A DNA stretch of 64,000 bases from Pseudomonas sputi (lineage in GTDB: Bacteria > Pseudomonadota > Gammaproteobacteria > Pseudomonadales > Pseudomonadaceae), in the NCBI RefSeq assembly GCF_021603585.1, contig NZ_BQHI01000009.1:62001-126000 (forward strand). Reading direction: 5' to 3'. The notes beneath the pieces are model-generated. The model saw only the letters and a program-made list of their open reading frames with translations. It was not told the origin of the DNA and made no database searches. This document shows, piece by piece, positions 30,936 through 40,314 of this stretch (position 1 is its first letter; every line of letters starts with the position of its first letter). A program made the translations under genes and the position numbers.

Positions 30936-33349
30936 AGGGCTAATTCTTCCAGAATGTCTGTATTGATCTCGATGGGATCATCACCTTCGGTGACGGGCAT
31001 GTCGAAACGCTCAAAAGCCATGTCATTGATTTGCTCCAGGGCGCCATCGAGCATCAGCTCCATATCGCTGGCAGCGGCTTCAAGTTCGGATCGGCTCCAT
31101 TCGGCACGGGAAATCAACAAGCGCAAGAATGCAGAATGTTCCAGATCGAGGCCGGCAACGTCAGCCGTGATTTCGGTCGCCGACTCTACAGTCTCAACGG
31201 CCTGTTCCGGCTCCTCAACCTGGTCATCAGTGAATACCTGGGCGAGGAGGGCAGAGACTTTAGCCGTTTCACGTTGCAGCTCAGCAATGCGCTCGTGATC
31301 GAGCACGAAGCCCTGATTTGCAACGGCGGCTGATTGTGTGCCGGGTTCGGTTGGAGTTGAGCTTGTTGCAGGTTTGACGGGAGTAATACTCGCCCCAGAT
31401 GCGGCGCCGTGAAGATCGCTGTAGAGCAGTTGATTATCCAGTTGCAGCGCCTTGTAAACACGCTCAAGAAGTTTCACTTCAGCAGGGCTGACGATCCCAT
31501 CGGCTTGAGCCAAGTGAGCCAGGAAACTGGCAATCGTGCGCTTGGCTTCGACAGTTAATGGATCGAGTTTTTTCTTCAAGCTTGCCAGCGTTGGCGGTTG
31601 CTGGATTTGAATCTGCAGGTGCGCCTTGAGACGTTTGCGATGGGCAACGCTCAGGTGACTCCAGGAGTCGATGTGCTGAGCAAGTAGTGAAACTTCTTCA
31701 TTGGATGTATCGCCGTCGGCAGAGGCGACTGAACTGGCCAGATCGAGTGTGACTGAGGCCGCATTGTAGGCCGCTGACGCTCGCAGTGATCCGTCCTCTG
31801 GTTGGGTCACGAACAGCGCGATACGATCTTCAGCTTTTGGAGTCCTGCTCCCAGCGAGAACATCAGGCTCCATACCGATATGAAGTGATTCTAATGCACG
31901 AGCAAGGGCCAGAACCTTGTCACGAGATAACGCACCAGCGCTTTTGAAGCGACCGGCGAGTTCTCCAAAGCTCATGACAATCAGATCGTCACCGATTCTG
32001 CTTTGAAGTTCATCCAACTCCATACGGGCTCTAGCTGGCCATAGGGGGACTGGAAGTTGCAGCAGGCCTTCAAGGGCTTCTGCGCTTTCAGGGTTTCGGC
32101 CTAGATAACGGCTGTAGGGTTCTAGTTCGCTGGTGCATAGCTCCACCAACCACTGCAGGCTTTTGCGCGTTCCCGACGTTGCCATGACATCAGGAAGATC
32201 ACCCACGTTAAGCGAGGGGGCCATTAGAACTGCCGAGGCAGGTCGATAGCTGGCTTTAAGCTTGGTCTTGTTTTGAGCGAGCATTAGACCCGCAGGATGT
32301 GTACTGGCGTACTTGAGCTTGAACAGCGCCGCGAAGACATTCTTGCACCGAGTTACAGGAGTGCGCCTGCTGATATTGGGGTCAGCTAACGCCCATGCCA
32401 ATGCCCAGGTGGCATCAAGTGGTCGTCTGTTTGCGGCGTGTTGCCCCAAACCAATACGCAGTGGAAGCGGCATTTCATAGCTGTAAGCAACTACATCGGG
32501 AGGTGGGCCAAGGTAAAGGCTGGGGTCGAGCGTTTGATTGCTGAGGTAGTCCAGAAAGCCCTCTGCGTACCCTCTGAACGATCGGCTCTCTCCATAAATC
32601 CTGAGCAATCGTTGGACTTCTTTGACAATCAGGGGAATCTCGGTCTTCACCTGCGGATCGCTTAGTGCATCAACCAGAGCACGACGCTCAAGGCCATAGA
32701 AAAACAGAAAAACGTAGCCAGTGTCTGCCAGCGGATCACGCCGTCCGCCTTCTAGCCACTGCAGATAACCGCGCCGAGCCTCAGGCGATATGGAATGAAA
32801 ACTGGGCCAGTAGGACATCAGCCGATCTTCAATATCAACGTACGACTTGGCTATCCGTAATTTGGGATTGAGCAGTGATGGCTCTTGCGCGTCGTATCGA
32901 CCCAGCGCGCTTCCTACATAAAGCATTCCACCTGGAAGTGAAAAGCCAGCCACGGTAACTGACTCACCCGCAGGCACCCAGCGGGCATCTGATTTCTGCT
33001 TACTCGCATCTGGAATTTTGAAGGAGACGGCAGAAGGGGAGCCGAGTTGGACGGTATAAAAGTCGGAGGTTTCTTCAGATATATTGCTCGACGAAACCTC
33101 TTGCATCGAGAAGGTCACGTTCTTGTCACGTGGCTCATGCAGAGGTGTTGTCGTTGAGGCAGATTTTTGCAACTGCGCAAGCTGCCGTTTCGTGCGTGTG
33201 GCTAACAACCACATGACCCCGCCGATGCAAGCAATCACGCCAATAGCGATCCATGCATTCTTCGGGATCGAAGCGAGCGCACCAAAGACCAGTGCAAAGA
33301 AAATCAAGATGCCAGTGCCGTTGGAGTTTTTTGCTTTCTTCCTTGCCAT
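30932..33349 (-). CDS. sngA: SngA-like TerB-domain membrane protein of a Shango defence system
   Basis: About 805 residues from ATG 33349. Two membrane helices near the N-terminus (ILIFFALVFGALASIP and WIAIGVIACIGGVMWLL), then a large TerB-N-like region, a central TerB domain (about residues 590-660; TIASFLAHLAQADGIVSPAE, KLLERVYKAL), and an acidic C-terminal TerB-C-like part. TerB domains in defence systems are thought to link membrane and nucleic-acid modules. The frame stays open to 33430, but the MARKKAKNS start fits better. First gene of the operon. Confidence 0.82.
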   Translation of the reverse strand: MARKKAKNSNGTGILIFFALVFGALASIPKNAWIAIGVIACIGGVMWLLATRTKRQLAQLQKSASTTTPLHEPRDKNVTFSMQEVSSSNISEETSDFYTVQLGSPSAVSFKIPDASKQKSDARWVPAGESVTVAGFSLPGGMLYVGSALGRYDAQEPSLLNPKLRIAKSYVDIEDRLMSYWPSFHSISPEARRGYLQWLEGGRRDPLADTGYVFLFFYGLERRALVDALSDPQVKTEIPLIVKEVQRLLRIYGESRSFRGYAEGFLDYLSNQTLDPSLYLGPPPDVVAYSYEMPLPLRIGLGQHAANRRPLDATWALAWALADPNISRRTPVTRCKNVFAALFKLKYASTHPAGLMLAQNKTKLKASYRPASAVLMAPSLNVGDLPDVMATSGTRKSLQWLVELCTSELEPYSRYLGRNPESAEALEGLLQLPVPLWPARARMELDELQSRIGDDLIVMSFGELAGRFKSAGALSRDKVLALARALESLHIGMEPDVLAGSRTPKAEDRIALFVTQPEDGSLRASAAYNAASVTLDLASSVASADGDTSNEEVSLLAQHIDSWSHLSVAHRKRLKAHLQIQIQQPPTLASLKKKLDPLTVEAKRTIASFLAHLAQADGIVSPAEVKLLERVYKALQLDNQLLYSDLHGAASGASITPVKPATSSTPTEPGTQSAAVANQGFVLDHERIAELQRETAKVSALLAQVFTDDQVEEPEQAVETVESATEITADVAGLDLEHSAFLRLLISRAEWSRSELEAAASDMELMLDGALEQINDMAFERFDMPVTEGDDPIEINTDILEELAL

Positions 33350-33384
33350 GAGAATTTCAGCCTTGAAAGGTGGATGCTGGCGCA

Positions 33385-33558
33385 ATGGAAGTATCCGACA
33401 AATGCGTTCATAGGGCCATGGGCTACGCATCGCTTCTGATCGGAAAAAAGCCCATCAGAGAGCCCAAGGCGTTAGCTGTCCCAGTCATCCTGGTGATCGA
33501 GCGCTTTGGCTATAGCCGTTTTGTCCAACGGGTTGAATTACTCAAGCATGGAATATAG
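33385..33558 (+). CDS. small hypothetical protein, possibly a relic
   Basis: A 57-residue frame beginning MEVSDKCVHRAMGYASLLIG, divergent from the TerB-protein gene. The text reads like protein but no family is recognised. It may belong with the damaged coding stretch directly downstream. Confidence 0.25.
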   Translation: MEVSDKCVHRAMGYASLLIGKKPIREPKALAVPVILVIERFGYSRFVQRVELLKHGI

Positions 33559-33572
33559 CGTCGGACAACTTT

Positions 33573-33956
33573 ATGCGTGTCAGTCCGCAGATCAGTTGGA
33601 GAGAGCAGATGGAAGGCGAGAATGAGTCTCAGGTTTGGCGCACGGCGCAGTAGGCATGTAGCAAGGTGTAGTTTGCGCGACTGCTTGAAGAGGCGGTCGC
33701 CAGTTTCAAGAGAGTTCCTAGGCTTGATCCTATCGTGCGGCTGCACGCGTCACGGATCGGCGCTGAGAGCAACAGGGTGCTACGTGATGCTCTGAAATGT
33801 CATGATATCGACGCTGGCCCAACTGAAAGTTACGTCGAGCTTAGATCTCGTCTGAGAATGCATTTACGCGATCATCTGCAATCGCACCTGATGAAGTTCG
33901 GCTTTGCTTCTGACGTGATGAAAGCGGATCAGTTGGATAGAGATTTGGGGCTGTAG
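33573..33956 (+). pseudogene. degraded coding region of unknown family
   Basis: Protein-like text is split over two frames: MRVSPQISWREQMEGENESQ from ATG 33573 to a stop near 33651, then from about 33672 FARLLEEAVASFKRVPRLDP, SNRVLRDALKCHDI and YVELRSRLRMHLRDHLQSHL to a stop at 33956. This suggests one gene with a frameshift. No family recognised. Confidence 0.3.
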
Positions 33957-34093
33957 AGGGGCGGGGAGAGCCCAATAGCAGAGCCTTAGTCACCTTCCGA
34001 TAAAGGGGATTCCGACAGTGTGGTAAACGGCAAAGAGCTGTTAGTGCCTCAGTCCGATTGTTCGCAAAAAAGGCGGTGCCCGCAAAGGTGATG

Positions 34094-34312
34094 TTAGGAC
34101 TGCCGTATCCGCATAATCGCATCTGTGATCGCTTTAGCATTTGTGTCTAAGGTCTCCATAGCCATCACAGCGTTATCTGCAACCACTGCCGCGCCACTGG
34201 CTGCAAGCCAAACGGCGACCTCCTCGATTGCCGCCGCCAGTGCATGCTGGTTGTGCACGAGCAATGTCAGGGCGTCAGCAGTTGCGATATTAGAAACTGA
34301 GTTATTTGGCAT
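34094..34312 (-). CDS. small hypothetical protein
   Basis: A 72-residue helical, Ala-rich protein (TADALTLLVHNQHALAAAIE, then VVADNAVMAMETLDTNAKAI). ATG 34312 (MPNNSVSN) has an AGGA site upstream; an ATG at 34321 in the same frame is possible. No family recognised. Near the silencer and membrane-protein genes. Confidence 0.5.
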   Translation of the reverse strand: MPNNSVSNIATADALTLLVHNQHALAAAIEEVAVWLAASGAAVVADNAVMAMETLDTNAKAITDAIMRIRQS

Positions 34313-34531
34313 GCGATCCATCCTGGCAATGAGGTTTCGCAAAGACTAGCTCATGCGGCAGCAGCAGAGGGGCTTAGATACTGAAGGCTTAAAATTGCTA
34401 CGCCGCGCAGATGATTTGAGACTTTAGCCAATGAGTTGGGGGGGGAGGCGGGGCTACTGCGTCAACTCCATCATCGGGGCCAACCAGTGGCCGCTTTCGG
34501 CTGTGGATTCAATCGGTCAGAGCACTAATGC

Positions 34532-35287
34532 ATGAATTCACTCTGGATCGCACTGGTCATTTTCGTGTGCCTGGTTGCAGCGTCGCTTCTCACGATGCGC
34601 TGGTACCCAAGACTGGCAGCCCATCATCGGGATGACGACACCAACACCGTCATTCGTTTGGTAGCCAACATTTTTGTGGTCATGACATCACTGGTATTCG
34701 GTCTGATGATTAATTCTGCCAAGAATACCTTCGAATCGATTGACGCGAACTTTCATGGATATGCAATCAGCCTGATCATTTTTGACCGGACGCTACGAGG
34801 CTACGGAGAAGCTACACAAGACACGAGGAATCGCCTGATTACCTACCTCGAGCGAGCAATCGAAAACCCGTACCGAGGTGACGAAGCACTGCAGCATCGG
34901 AACAGTGAGGCGGCTAAATACTTGGATGACATCGGCAAGTCATTAGCCGGTATTAAGCCCCCGGATCGCTTCCATGAATCGATGCTTCAGGATATCCGTC
35001 AGCAATATCACTCGCTTATCGAGCAACGCTGGAGGATTGTCGAGCAGTCGGACGGAGCGATTCCGGGCCCTTTGATTGGGATGCTGGCCGCCTGGTTGAC
35101 ACTCATCTTCGCTAGTTTTGGTTATCGCGCACCACGAAACTCGATGGTAATTGGAATGTTCATAATCTCGGCATTGCTCATCGCAGCTTCCGTTTACCTT
35201 GTATTGGACATGGATATTCCTTTCCACGGCCCTATCCAGATATCCGACGAGCCTCTGCGCAGGGCGCTTGCCGTAATGCGGCTTTAG
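34532..35287 (+). CDS. DUF4239/bestrophin-like membrane protein
   Basis: A 251-residue protein with two N-terminal helices (about 4-22 and 43-62) and two C-terminal helices (about 178-220), separated by a soluble helical domain. FVVMTSLVFGLMINSAKNTF and the C-terminal IPFHGPIQIS-LR-A signature fit the DUF4239 bestrophin-like family. Function unknown; an ion-channel role is only a fold-based guess. Stands alone. Confidence 0.75.
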   Translation: MNSLWIALVIFVCLVAASLLTMRWYPRLAAHHRDDDTNTVIRLVANIFVVMTSLVFGLMINSAKNTFESIDANFHGYAISLIIFDRTLRGYGEATQDTRNRLITYLERAIENPYRGDEALQHRNSEAAKYLDDIGKSLAGIKPPDRFHESMLQDIRQQYHSLIEQRWRIVEQSDGAIPGPLIGMLAAWLTLIFASFGYRAPRNSMVIGMFIISALLIAASVYLVLDMDIPFHGPIQISDEPLRRALAVMRL

Positions 35288-35572
35288 GCGGTTTTGTGAG
35301 CGCGTACAAGCAAATCACAGCTTTTTACCCGAAAACGCTTTTTACCTAAAATCGCCACCGGCCAACCGCATCCGGTCACCGGTCGGATGGAAAAGGTGAG
35401 ATATAGCGCCAGCCATTCAAACGATCCTCTTCATAGGCCTTTTCGACTCCCGAGAACGCTTACCACGCCTCTTTCAGAAAGAATGCCAAAGAAGCAAAAT
35501 ATTGATATTTTTCTCCCATTTGAGTGTCTATTCTGTTGTAGCGTAACAAGACTAATTGCCAAGGAAGTTCCC

Positions 35573-35938
35573 ATGTCCAAACTCGCAGAGTTCCGCCAGC
35601 TCGAAAAACATCTCGCCGAACAGCTCCAGGCTCTGGAAGCCCTCAAGGGTGACGCAGGCCTCAAGAAAGAAATTGAGTTTGAAACCAAATTGCGCGATTT
35701 GCTCGCAAAATACAGCTACAGCCTCAAGGACGTGATCAACCTGCTAGATCCACAAGCAGGCCGTCGCGCTCCAGTAGCCGAGTCCAAAGTGGGCAGTCGC
35801 AAGCCTCGCCAGTTGAAGGTTTATAAAAATCCTCACACTGGTGAAGTCGTAGAAACCAAGGGTGGCAATCACAAAACGCTGAAAGATTGGAAATCGAAAC
35901 ACGGCGCCGCGACTGTCGAGTCTTGGTTGACCAAGTGA
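35573..35938 (+). CDS. MvaT/MvaU-family H-NS-like xenogeneic silencer
   Basis: A 121-residue nucleoid protein. The N-terminal coiled coil (SKLAEFRQLEKHLAEQLQAL) drives oligomerisation. The C-terminal AT-hook-like DNA-binding domain carries KVYKNPHTGEVVETKGGNHK and the LKDWKSKHG end, as in MvaT/MvaU. Such proteins silence A+T-rich acquired DNA in Pseudomonas. Start at ATG 35573 after AAGGAAG; the frame is open upstream but lacks family text. Its place in an accessory region raises the question of a mobile-element-borne copy. Confidence 0.9.
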   Translation: MSKLAEFRQLEKHLAEQLQALEALKGDAGLKKEIEFETKLRDLLAKYSYSLKDVINLLDPQAGRRAPVAESKVGSRKPRQLKVYKNPHTGEVVETKGGNHKTLKDWKSKHGAATVESWLTK

Positions 35939-35956
35939 TTTTGGTTTAAGTACAAA

Positions 35957-35981
35957 AGGGCCCTTCGAGGGCCCCATTTCA
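35957..35981 (+). terminator. possible terminator after the MvaT-family gene
   Basis: AAAGGGCCC, a TTCGA loop and GGGCCCCATTT, with only a weak T run. Confidence 0.45.
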
Positions 35982-36085
35982 TTAAGCGCGATGTACAAGA
36001 CATTCCACATGACGTCCATGCCTAAAGCCCGCAGGAGTGGGCCTGGGGTTGCAAATCAGACTTACGATTGGCGTGCCGCTAACGC

Positions 36086-36653
36086 TCAATAGCTGTTCAT
36101 CAGGTTGCAATAATTAGGGATGCGCGGGGACAGGAGGTTACCCAGAACTTCGATGTCGTTGCGCCAGTCGCGCTGCAGTTCACAGGCCACCGAGAACCAG
36201 TTCATCATTTGCGCACCGGCCTGTGTCATGCGATACCAGGCTGCCTGTTCCACAGTAATGTTGAGCGTGCCGGAAAAGTCGGTCACAACGAACACGTCAA
36301 GATCTTCTCCCAGCGCCGATATGGTCGGAAACGCTACACAGACGTCAGTGACCACACCGGCAATGATCAATTCCTTGCGAGCGGTGGCCTTGATTGCCTT
36401 GACGAAATCTTCTTTATCCCAGGCATTGATCTGCCCTGGTCGAGCGATGTAGGGCGCGTCAGGAAACATCTCTTTCAGGTCTGGCACCAATGGCCGTTCG
36501 GGTATTGCTCGACGTTGGTCGTGAGGATGGTCGGCAGCTCGAAGAGCTTGGCAGCGTCAGCCAGAGCCAACACATATTCTTGAACTCATTGGGCGTAAAA
36601 TCCTGAACCAGAGGAATCTGACCGGTTTGGTGTACCCGAATGGCGAATCTCAT
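36086..36653 (-). pseudogene. isochorismatase-family hydrolase (YcaC-like), frameshifted
   Basis: Clear cysteine-hydrolase text in two frames. Upstream: HQTGQIPLVQDFTPNEFKN, then a one-base loss moves LALADAAKLFELPTILTTNV to the next frame, and a second one-base loss before PLVPDLKEMFPDAPYIARP restores another. The rest is intact: ELIIAGVVTDVCVAFP with the catalytic Cys, TQAGAQMMNWFSVACELQRD. The VDHQ catalytic Asp of the family is replaced in the RVHQ text. The product is not expected to be functional. Confidence 0.75.
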
Positions 36654-36978
36654 CTGGCACGTTGCCCCATTTTGGAGTCTGAAGTTGAGGAAGGCTAGAC
36701 ACTGCTCTCAGCCATTCAGACGTCACCCTGAACTGACCTGGAGACGAAGCACATTTTTCGCTCAGATAACTCTAGACATGCCGGCAACGTCACTCACGCT
36801 GTAAGTGCCTCGCATCAAATCACCACTGAATATGAAGGGGCGTAATCGACTCACTTCTGTATAGACGACAAGGAACCCGCAACGTCAAGAAGGTCTAAAA
36901 TTCAGAGAGACATGCTGCTCTTCTGATGGAGCGGCTGCACAGATCTTTGGCAGCCATAGAGATAAAAAAGGATTTCAC
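36654..36978. other. intergenic region without recognisable content
   Basis: 325 bases between the broken hydrolase and the secreted-protein gene. No coding frame, RNA or hairpin worth naming was seen. Confidence 0.5.
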
Positions 36979-37323
36979 ATGAGTAAGTATCTGGTCTTTT
37001 TGTTTTTTGGTGTCTCGGGTTTTGTTCAGGCGCAATCCATATGCTCAGAGGCATGGTATCAAGCGATCGACAAAAAATTGCCGACTGCCGATACGCAAGG
37101 ACACGGGCCGGACATAGGCTCCGACGAATGGAAATCGGTGATTGAATTCAAATTAGGAGTTCGCGGTGGGACAAGCGTACCTGAACGAAGCTCCGAAAAG
37201 TGGTGCAATTTCGTTGATCAGCGAACTAATGCGATTTTGGTCACTGGGTGTGGCACCGGAAAATCGCTCACCACCAATGTTAAATCTGGCCCTTCTTACG
37301 ATTGCGCACAGGTAGAGCCTTAG
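36979..37323 (+). CDS. small secreted protein of unknown family
   Basis: A 114-residue protein with a signal peptide (MSKYLVFLFFGVSGFVQA, cleavage after about residue 18). The mature part has four Cys, enough for two disulfides, and the segments GHGPDIGSDEWKSVIEFKLG and SSEKWCNFVDQ. Probably periplasmic. Its stop overlaps the stop of the convergent gene. Function unknown. Confidence 0.65.
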   Translation: MSKYLVFLFFGVSGFVQAQSICSEAWYQAIDKKLPTADTQGHGPDIGSDEWKSVIEFKLGVRGGTSVPERSSEKWCNFVDQRTNAILVTGCGTGKSLTTNVKSGPSYDCAQVEP

Positions 37324-37532
37324 TTATTTTTTGTTGTGATACTGAATGGGTATAACTCGATAAAGCTTCCGTTTTCATTTATAATTCTTACTGATGCATT
37401 TTTGTTTGTTAGATATGGTTCTGTAAGTTTTATTAGCTGGTGCTGAGTGTCGGCGGTAAAGATAGGTCTGGTTGAACCTCTTCGGAAAAGCGCCCATCCT
37501 TTTTGTGATTTCTTTATCGCGTAGATGATCAT
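37320..37532 (-). CDS. DUF2188-like small protein
   Basis: A 70-residue protein: GWALFRRGSTRPIFTADTQH and VRIINENGSFIE follow the DUF2188 pattern (GW-V-R-G, F-T-A, I--DG-I). Function of the family is unknown. Convergent with the secreted protein, sharing stop-codon bases. Confidence 0.5.
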   Translation of the reverse strand: MIIYAIKKSQKGWALFRRGSTRPIFTADTQHQLIKLTEPYLTNKNASVRIINENGSFIELYPFSITTKNN

Positions 37533-37769
37533 GTTGCATTGTGCCTGTGCCGGCTAAAGGTTTCGGGGAAGCGAATGTTTTAAATCGCTAAGTCCGTCGC
37601 TAAAGTCAAAGTTTGGGCATTGCCCGCATCGCTCTTATCTAAACTTCAGCCCATAACGCGCCGAACGGTGGTACATGCCAAGGTTTGAACACCTTAAGCA
37701 TGAACCACCGTTTGGTGGCGCCTTGAAAATTGAACAGTATGGCCTATACAGTAGGCAGCAAACAGGTAG

Positions 37770-38774
37770 TCAGCTGCGTATAAATGCCAATATATCAGCG
37801 TTGATTACATCCGCATTGGTTGTCGGCATGCCGTGTGGAAAGCCAGGATATTTTTTGAGCGTACCATGCTTCAGTAACTTCACCGCCAGAGGTGCAGAGT
37901 CATCGTATGGCACGATCTGATCATCATCGCCATGCATTACCAAAGTGGGTATCTGGATCTGTTTTAGATCCTCTGTAAAGTCCGTCTCAGAGAACACCTT
38001 AATGCAGTCATATTGGGGTTTAGCACCACCCATCATGCCTTGGCGCCACCAATTTTGAATTGTGCCCTGCGCGATTTTGGCCCCTGGGCGGTTGTAGCCA
38101 TAAAACGGCCCTGTAGGAATGTCCATGTAAAACTGTGCACGGTTTTCGAGCAATGCCTTACGCAGCCCGTCGAATACCTCGATACCCAAACCTCCTGGGT
38201 TGTTGGCAGTCTTGAGCATGATAGGTGGAACGGCACTGATCAATACAGCCTTGGCGACTCTGCCTGGCTTGGAGCGGGCAACATACCGTGCAACCTCTCC
38301 GCCGCCAGTTGAGTGGCCTACGTGAATTGCTCCTTTCAGATTTAGGGCGTCTGTGAGCTCAATCACGTCCGCTGCGTAGGTGTCCATGTCATTGCCAGTC
38401 CAGGTTTGGGTCGAGCGGCCATGTCCTCTGCGATCATGGGCGATGACCCGGAAACCTTTCTCCAGAAAGAACATCATTTGATTGTCCCAATCATCTGAGC
38501 TCAGTGGCCAGCCGTGGTGAAACACAACGGGCGTCGCATCTTTCGGGCCCCAGTCTTTGTAGAAAATTTCAGTGCCGTCTTTTGTTTTAATCGAGGTCAT
38601 ATCGGATAAACTCCCAGCTGTTGGTGAATGAACCGTCTTCTGAGTTGCAGCCATTACCCCTAAGGGTATGTTTGCAAATATGGTTACCGCAGCGACGCCG
38701 GCTATAAATTCGCGGCGTGGCAATGTGAAGCCGCTGTTGCCAATAGAAGTTTCAACATCTGTATTTTTACGCAT
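37770..38774 (-). CDS. Tat-exported alpha/beta hydrolase (non-haem haloperoxidase-like)
   Basis: 334 residues from ATG 38774 (AGGAAAATACG upstream). An N-terminal twin-arginine signal (PRREFIAGVAAVTIF) is followed by the haloperoxidase-type hydrolase. FHHGWPLSSDDWDNQM gives the oxyanion region, GHSTGGGE contains the nucleophile Ser, DDDQIVPYD the Asp, and FPHGMP the His. Such enzymes are esterases or perhydrolases using hydrogen peroxide; the real substrate is unknown. The LysR gene next door is on the same strand, 160 bases upstream. Confidence 0.85.
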   Translation of the reverse strand: MRKNTDVETSIGNSGFTLPRREFIAGVAAVTIFANIPLGVMAATQKTVHSPTAGSLSDMTSIKTKDGTEIFYKDWGPKDATPVVFHHGWPLSSDDWDNQMMFFLEKGFRVIAHDRRGHGRSTQTWTGNDMDTYAADVIELTDALNLKGAIHVGHSTGGGEVARYVARSKPGRVAKAVLISAVPPIMLKTANNPGGLGIEVFDGLRKALLENRAQFYMDIPTGPFYGYNRPGAKIAQGTIQNWWRQGMMGGAKPQYDCIKVFSETDFTEDLKQIQIPTLVMHGDDDQIVPYDDSAPLAVKLLKHGTLKKYPGFPHGMPTTNADVINADILAFIRS

Positions 38775-38933
38775 CGTATTTTCCTCGCAAAAAACCACTT
38801 CATTTTATTGAAAGCGTGAACGCGGCGATTGAACGTGGTTGCTCGGTTTGTACAACCCTGCGGCCATGGGTGAGAAAAGTCGGCACGCCGCCGTGTCCAT
38901 TTCATTTCAAGATGTAAGCTTGATTACGATCAA

Positions 38934-39959
38934 CTACGCCTCTCGGAGCACATGAAGAGCAGCCCTCCCTGTGGATGCTCGGGTATGCGACATGCCTTGC
39001 TGACGATGCGTGATGCTGGATTTCAAGCGTATGTCGCCAATAGCTGCGCTCTGTTCACCCAAGTGCATGCTGATACGGGAACGTAACCACCGCTCTCCAG
39101 GGTCGTTGTCGAGAGTTCCAGTCCATGACATCGATAGATCAAGTGAAGGTAGAACCATGGGCAGCGGGGTCGCGCGCAGATCTCCCTGTTGGGTCATGAT
39201 TTTTGCAACATACTCAGGAACCACCGCCACCAGGTCAGTGCCCTCGATTAGTGATTTCAGCGCACTGTATTGAGGCACAGCTAGGATCGTCCTGCGCTCA
39301 AGACCCATTGCCCGCAAAGCGCTATCGATTTCGTCACACATGTTCCCTTTGAGGGAAACCGAGATGTGCGGGCGATTGCAAAATTCGTCGAGATCCAAAG
39401 GTCTCGAATAATTACTCGAGCTTAAGACCGTAGGGCGAATGCTTCGTAAGACCTTAGATTTAGCGTTGGCTGGCAGGTCTCGGCTGTAGCAGATTCCTAG
39501 CGACACTTCCCCAGTTGAGAGTTGGTTCGACGCTTGGTAGTGGTCTGTACGCCGAACCACCAAGCCGATATTTGGGGCTTCAACCCGAAGCTGACTTAGC
39601 AGGCCGGGGAGCAGTGCGTATTCGACGTCGTCGGACAAACCAATCCGGAAAATGGTAGAGCTGGTTGCAGGATCAAACTCACTCATCCCTCCCAGTGCGA
39701 CAGCCATTGAGTCAAGAGCTGGAGTTAAGCTAGCGTGAATCTCTATTGCTCTGCTTGTTGGCTCCATCGCACGGCCAATCCTGATGAACAGAGGATCATC
39801 AAAATATTGGCGCAATCTATTTAGGGCAGCGCTGATTGCTGATTGACATAGAAACAGCTTTTCACCTGTGCGGGTAAGATTGTGTTCCTGCATCAGGGTT
39901 TCAAACACGATCAGAAGATTAAGGTCGATTTTGCGAAGATCATTTCTGTTCATGGTCAT
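38934..39959 (-). CDS. LysR-family transcriptional regulator
   Basis: About 341 residues. N-terminal HTH (DLNLLIVFETLMQEHNLTRT, LFLCQSAISAALNRLRQYFD) of the NodD/LinR-like subgroup (LRQYFDDPLFIRIGRAMEPT), then the effector domain. The C-terminal tail after about residue 305 is longer than usual. May control the haloperoxidase-like gene downstream. Exact start among ATG 39959 and 39953 is not decisive. Confidence 0.85.
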   Translation of the reverse strand: MTMNRNDLRKIDLNLLIVFETLMQEHNLTRTGEKLFLCQSAISAALNRLRQYFDDPLFIRIGRAMEPTSRAIEIHASLTPALDSMAVALGGMSEFDPATSSTIFRIGLSDDVEYALLPGLLSQLRVEAPNIGLVVRRTDHYQASNQLSTGEVSLGICYSRDLPANAKSKVLRSIRPTVLSSSNYSRPLDLDEFCNRPHISVSLKGNMCDEIDSALRAMGLERRTILAVPQYSALKSLIEGTDLVAVVPEYVAKIMTQQGDLRATPLPMVLPSLDLSMSWTGTLDNDPGERWLRSRISMHLGEQSAAIGDIRLKSSITHRQQGMSHTRASTGRAALHVLREA

Positions 39960-39962
39960 CAC

Positions 39963-40314
39963 TACCCAGGCATCAAGCCTATATCCGCTTTTCGGTTCAT
40001 AGTGATCATCTTTACTCTGGAAAACGATCTCTATGCTTATGAGCTTGAGGACAGGTTGTGAATGTCAGGTTGAATGCATGTCGAGTGTTTAAGTTAACCC
40101 GAAACGCTATTTTCAATTTGTCCTTCGGCTTGGATTAAAGATACTTCTCAGGTGCGGATTCAACACTTCTACATAAGTTGGGATTTTTTAGTACGGCGGT
40201 GTGGGTAGCTAATACTAATGTATATGTCGGACGAAGAATTTCGTCACATGCGAAGGCGCGGCAAGGAATGTTGAGTCGTTGGAAAAGGGGGAGGGGAGTG
40301 CGACGTGATTTGGG
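39963..40314. other. intergenic region
   Basis: 352 bases between the LysR gene and the stand-alone receiver. No coding frame or RNA recognised; it should contain the LysR gene promoter on the minus strand. Confidence 0.5.
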
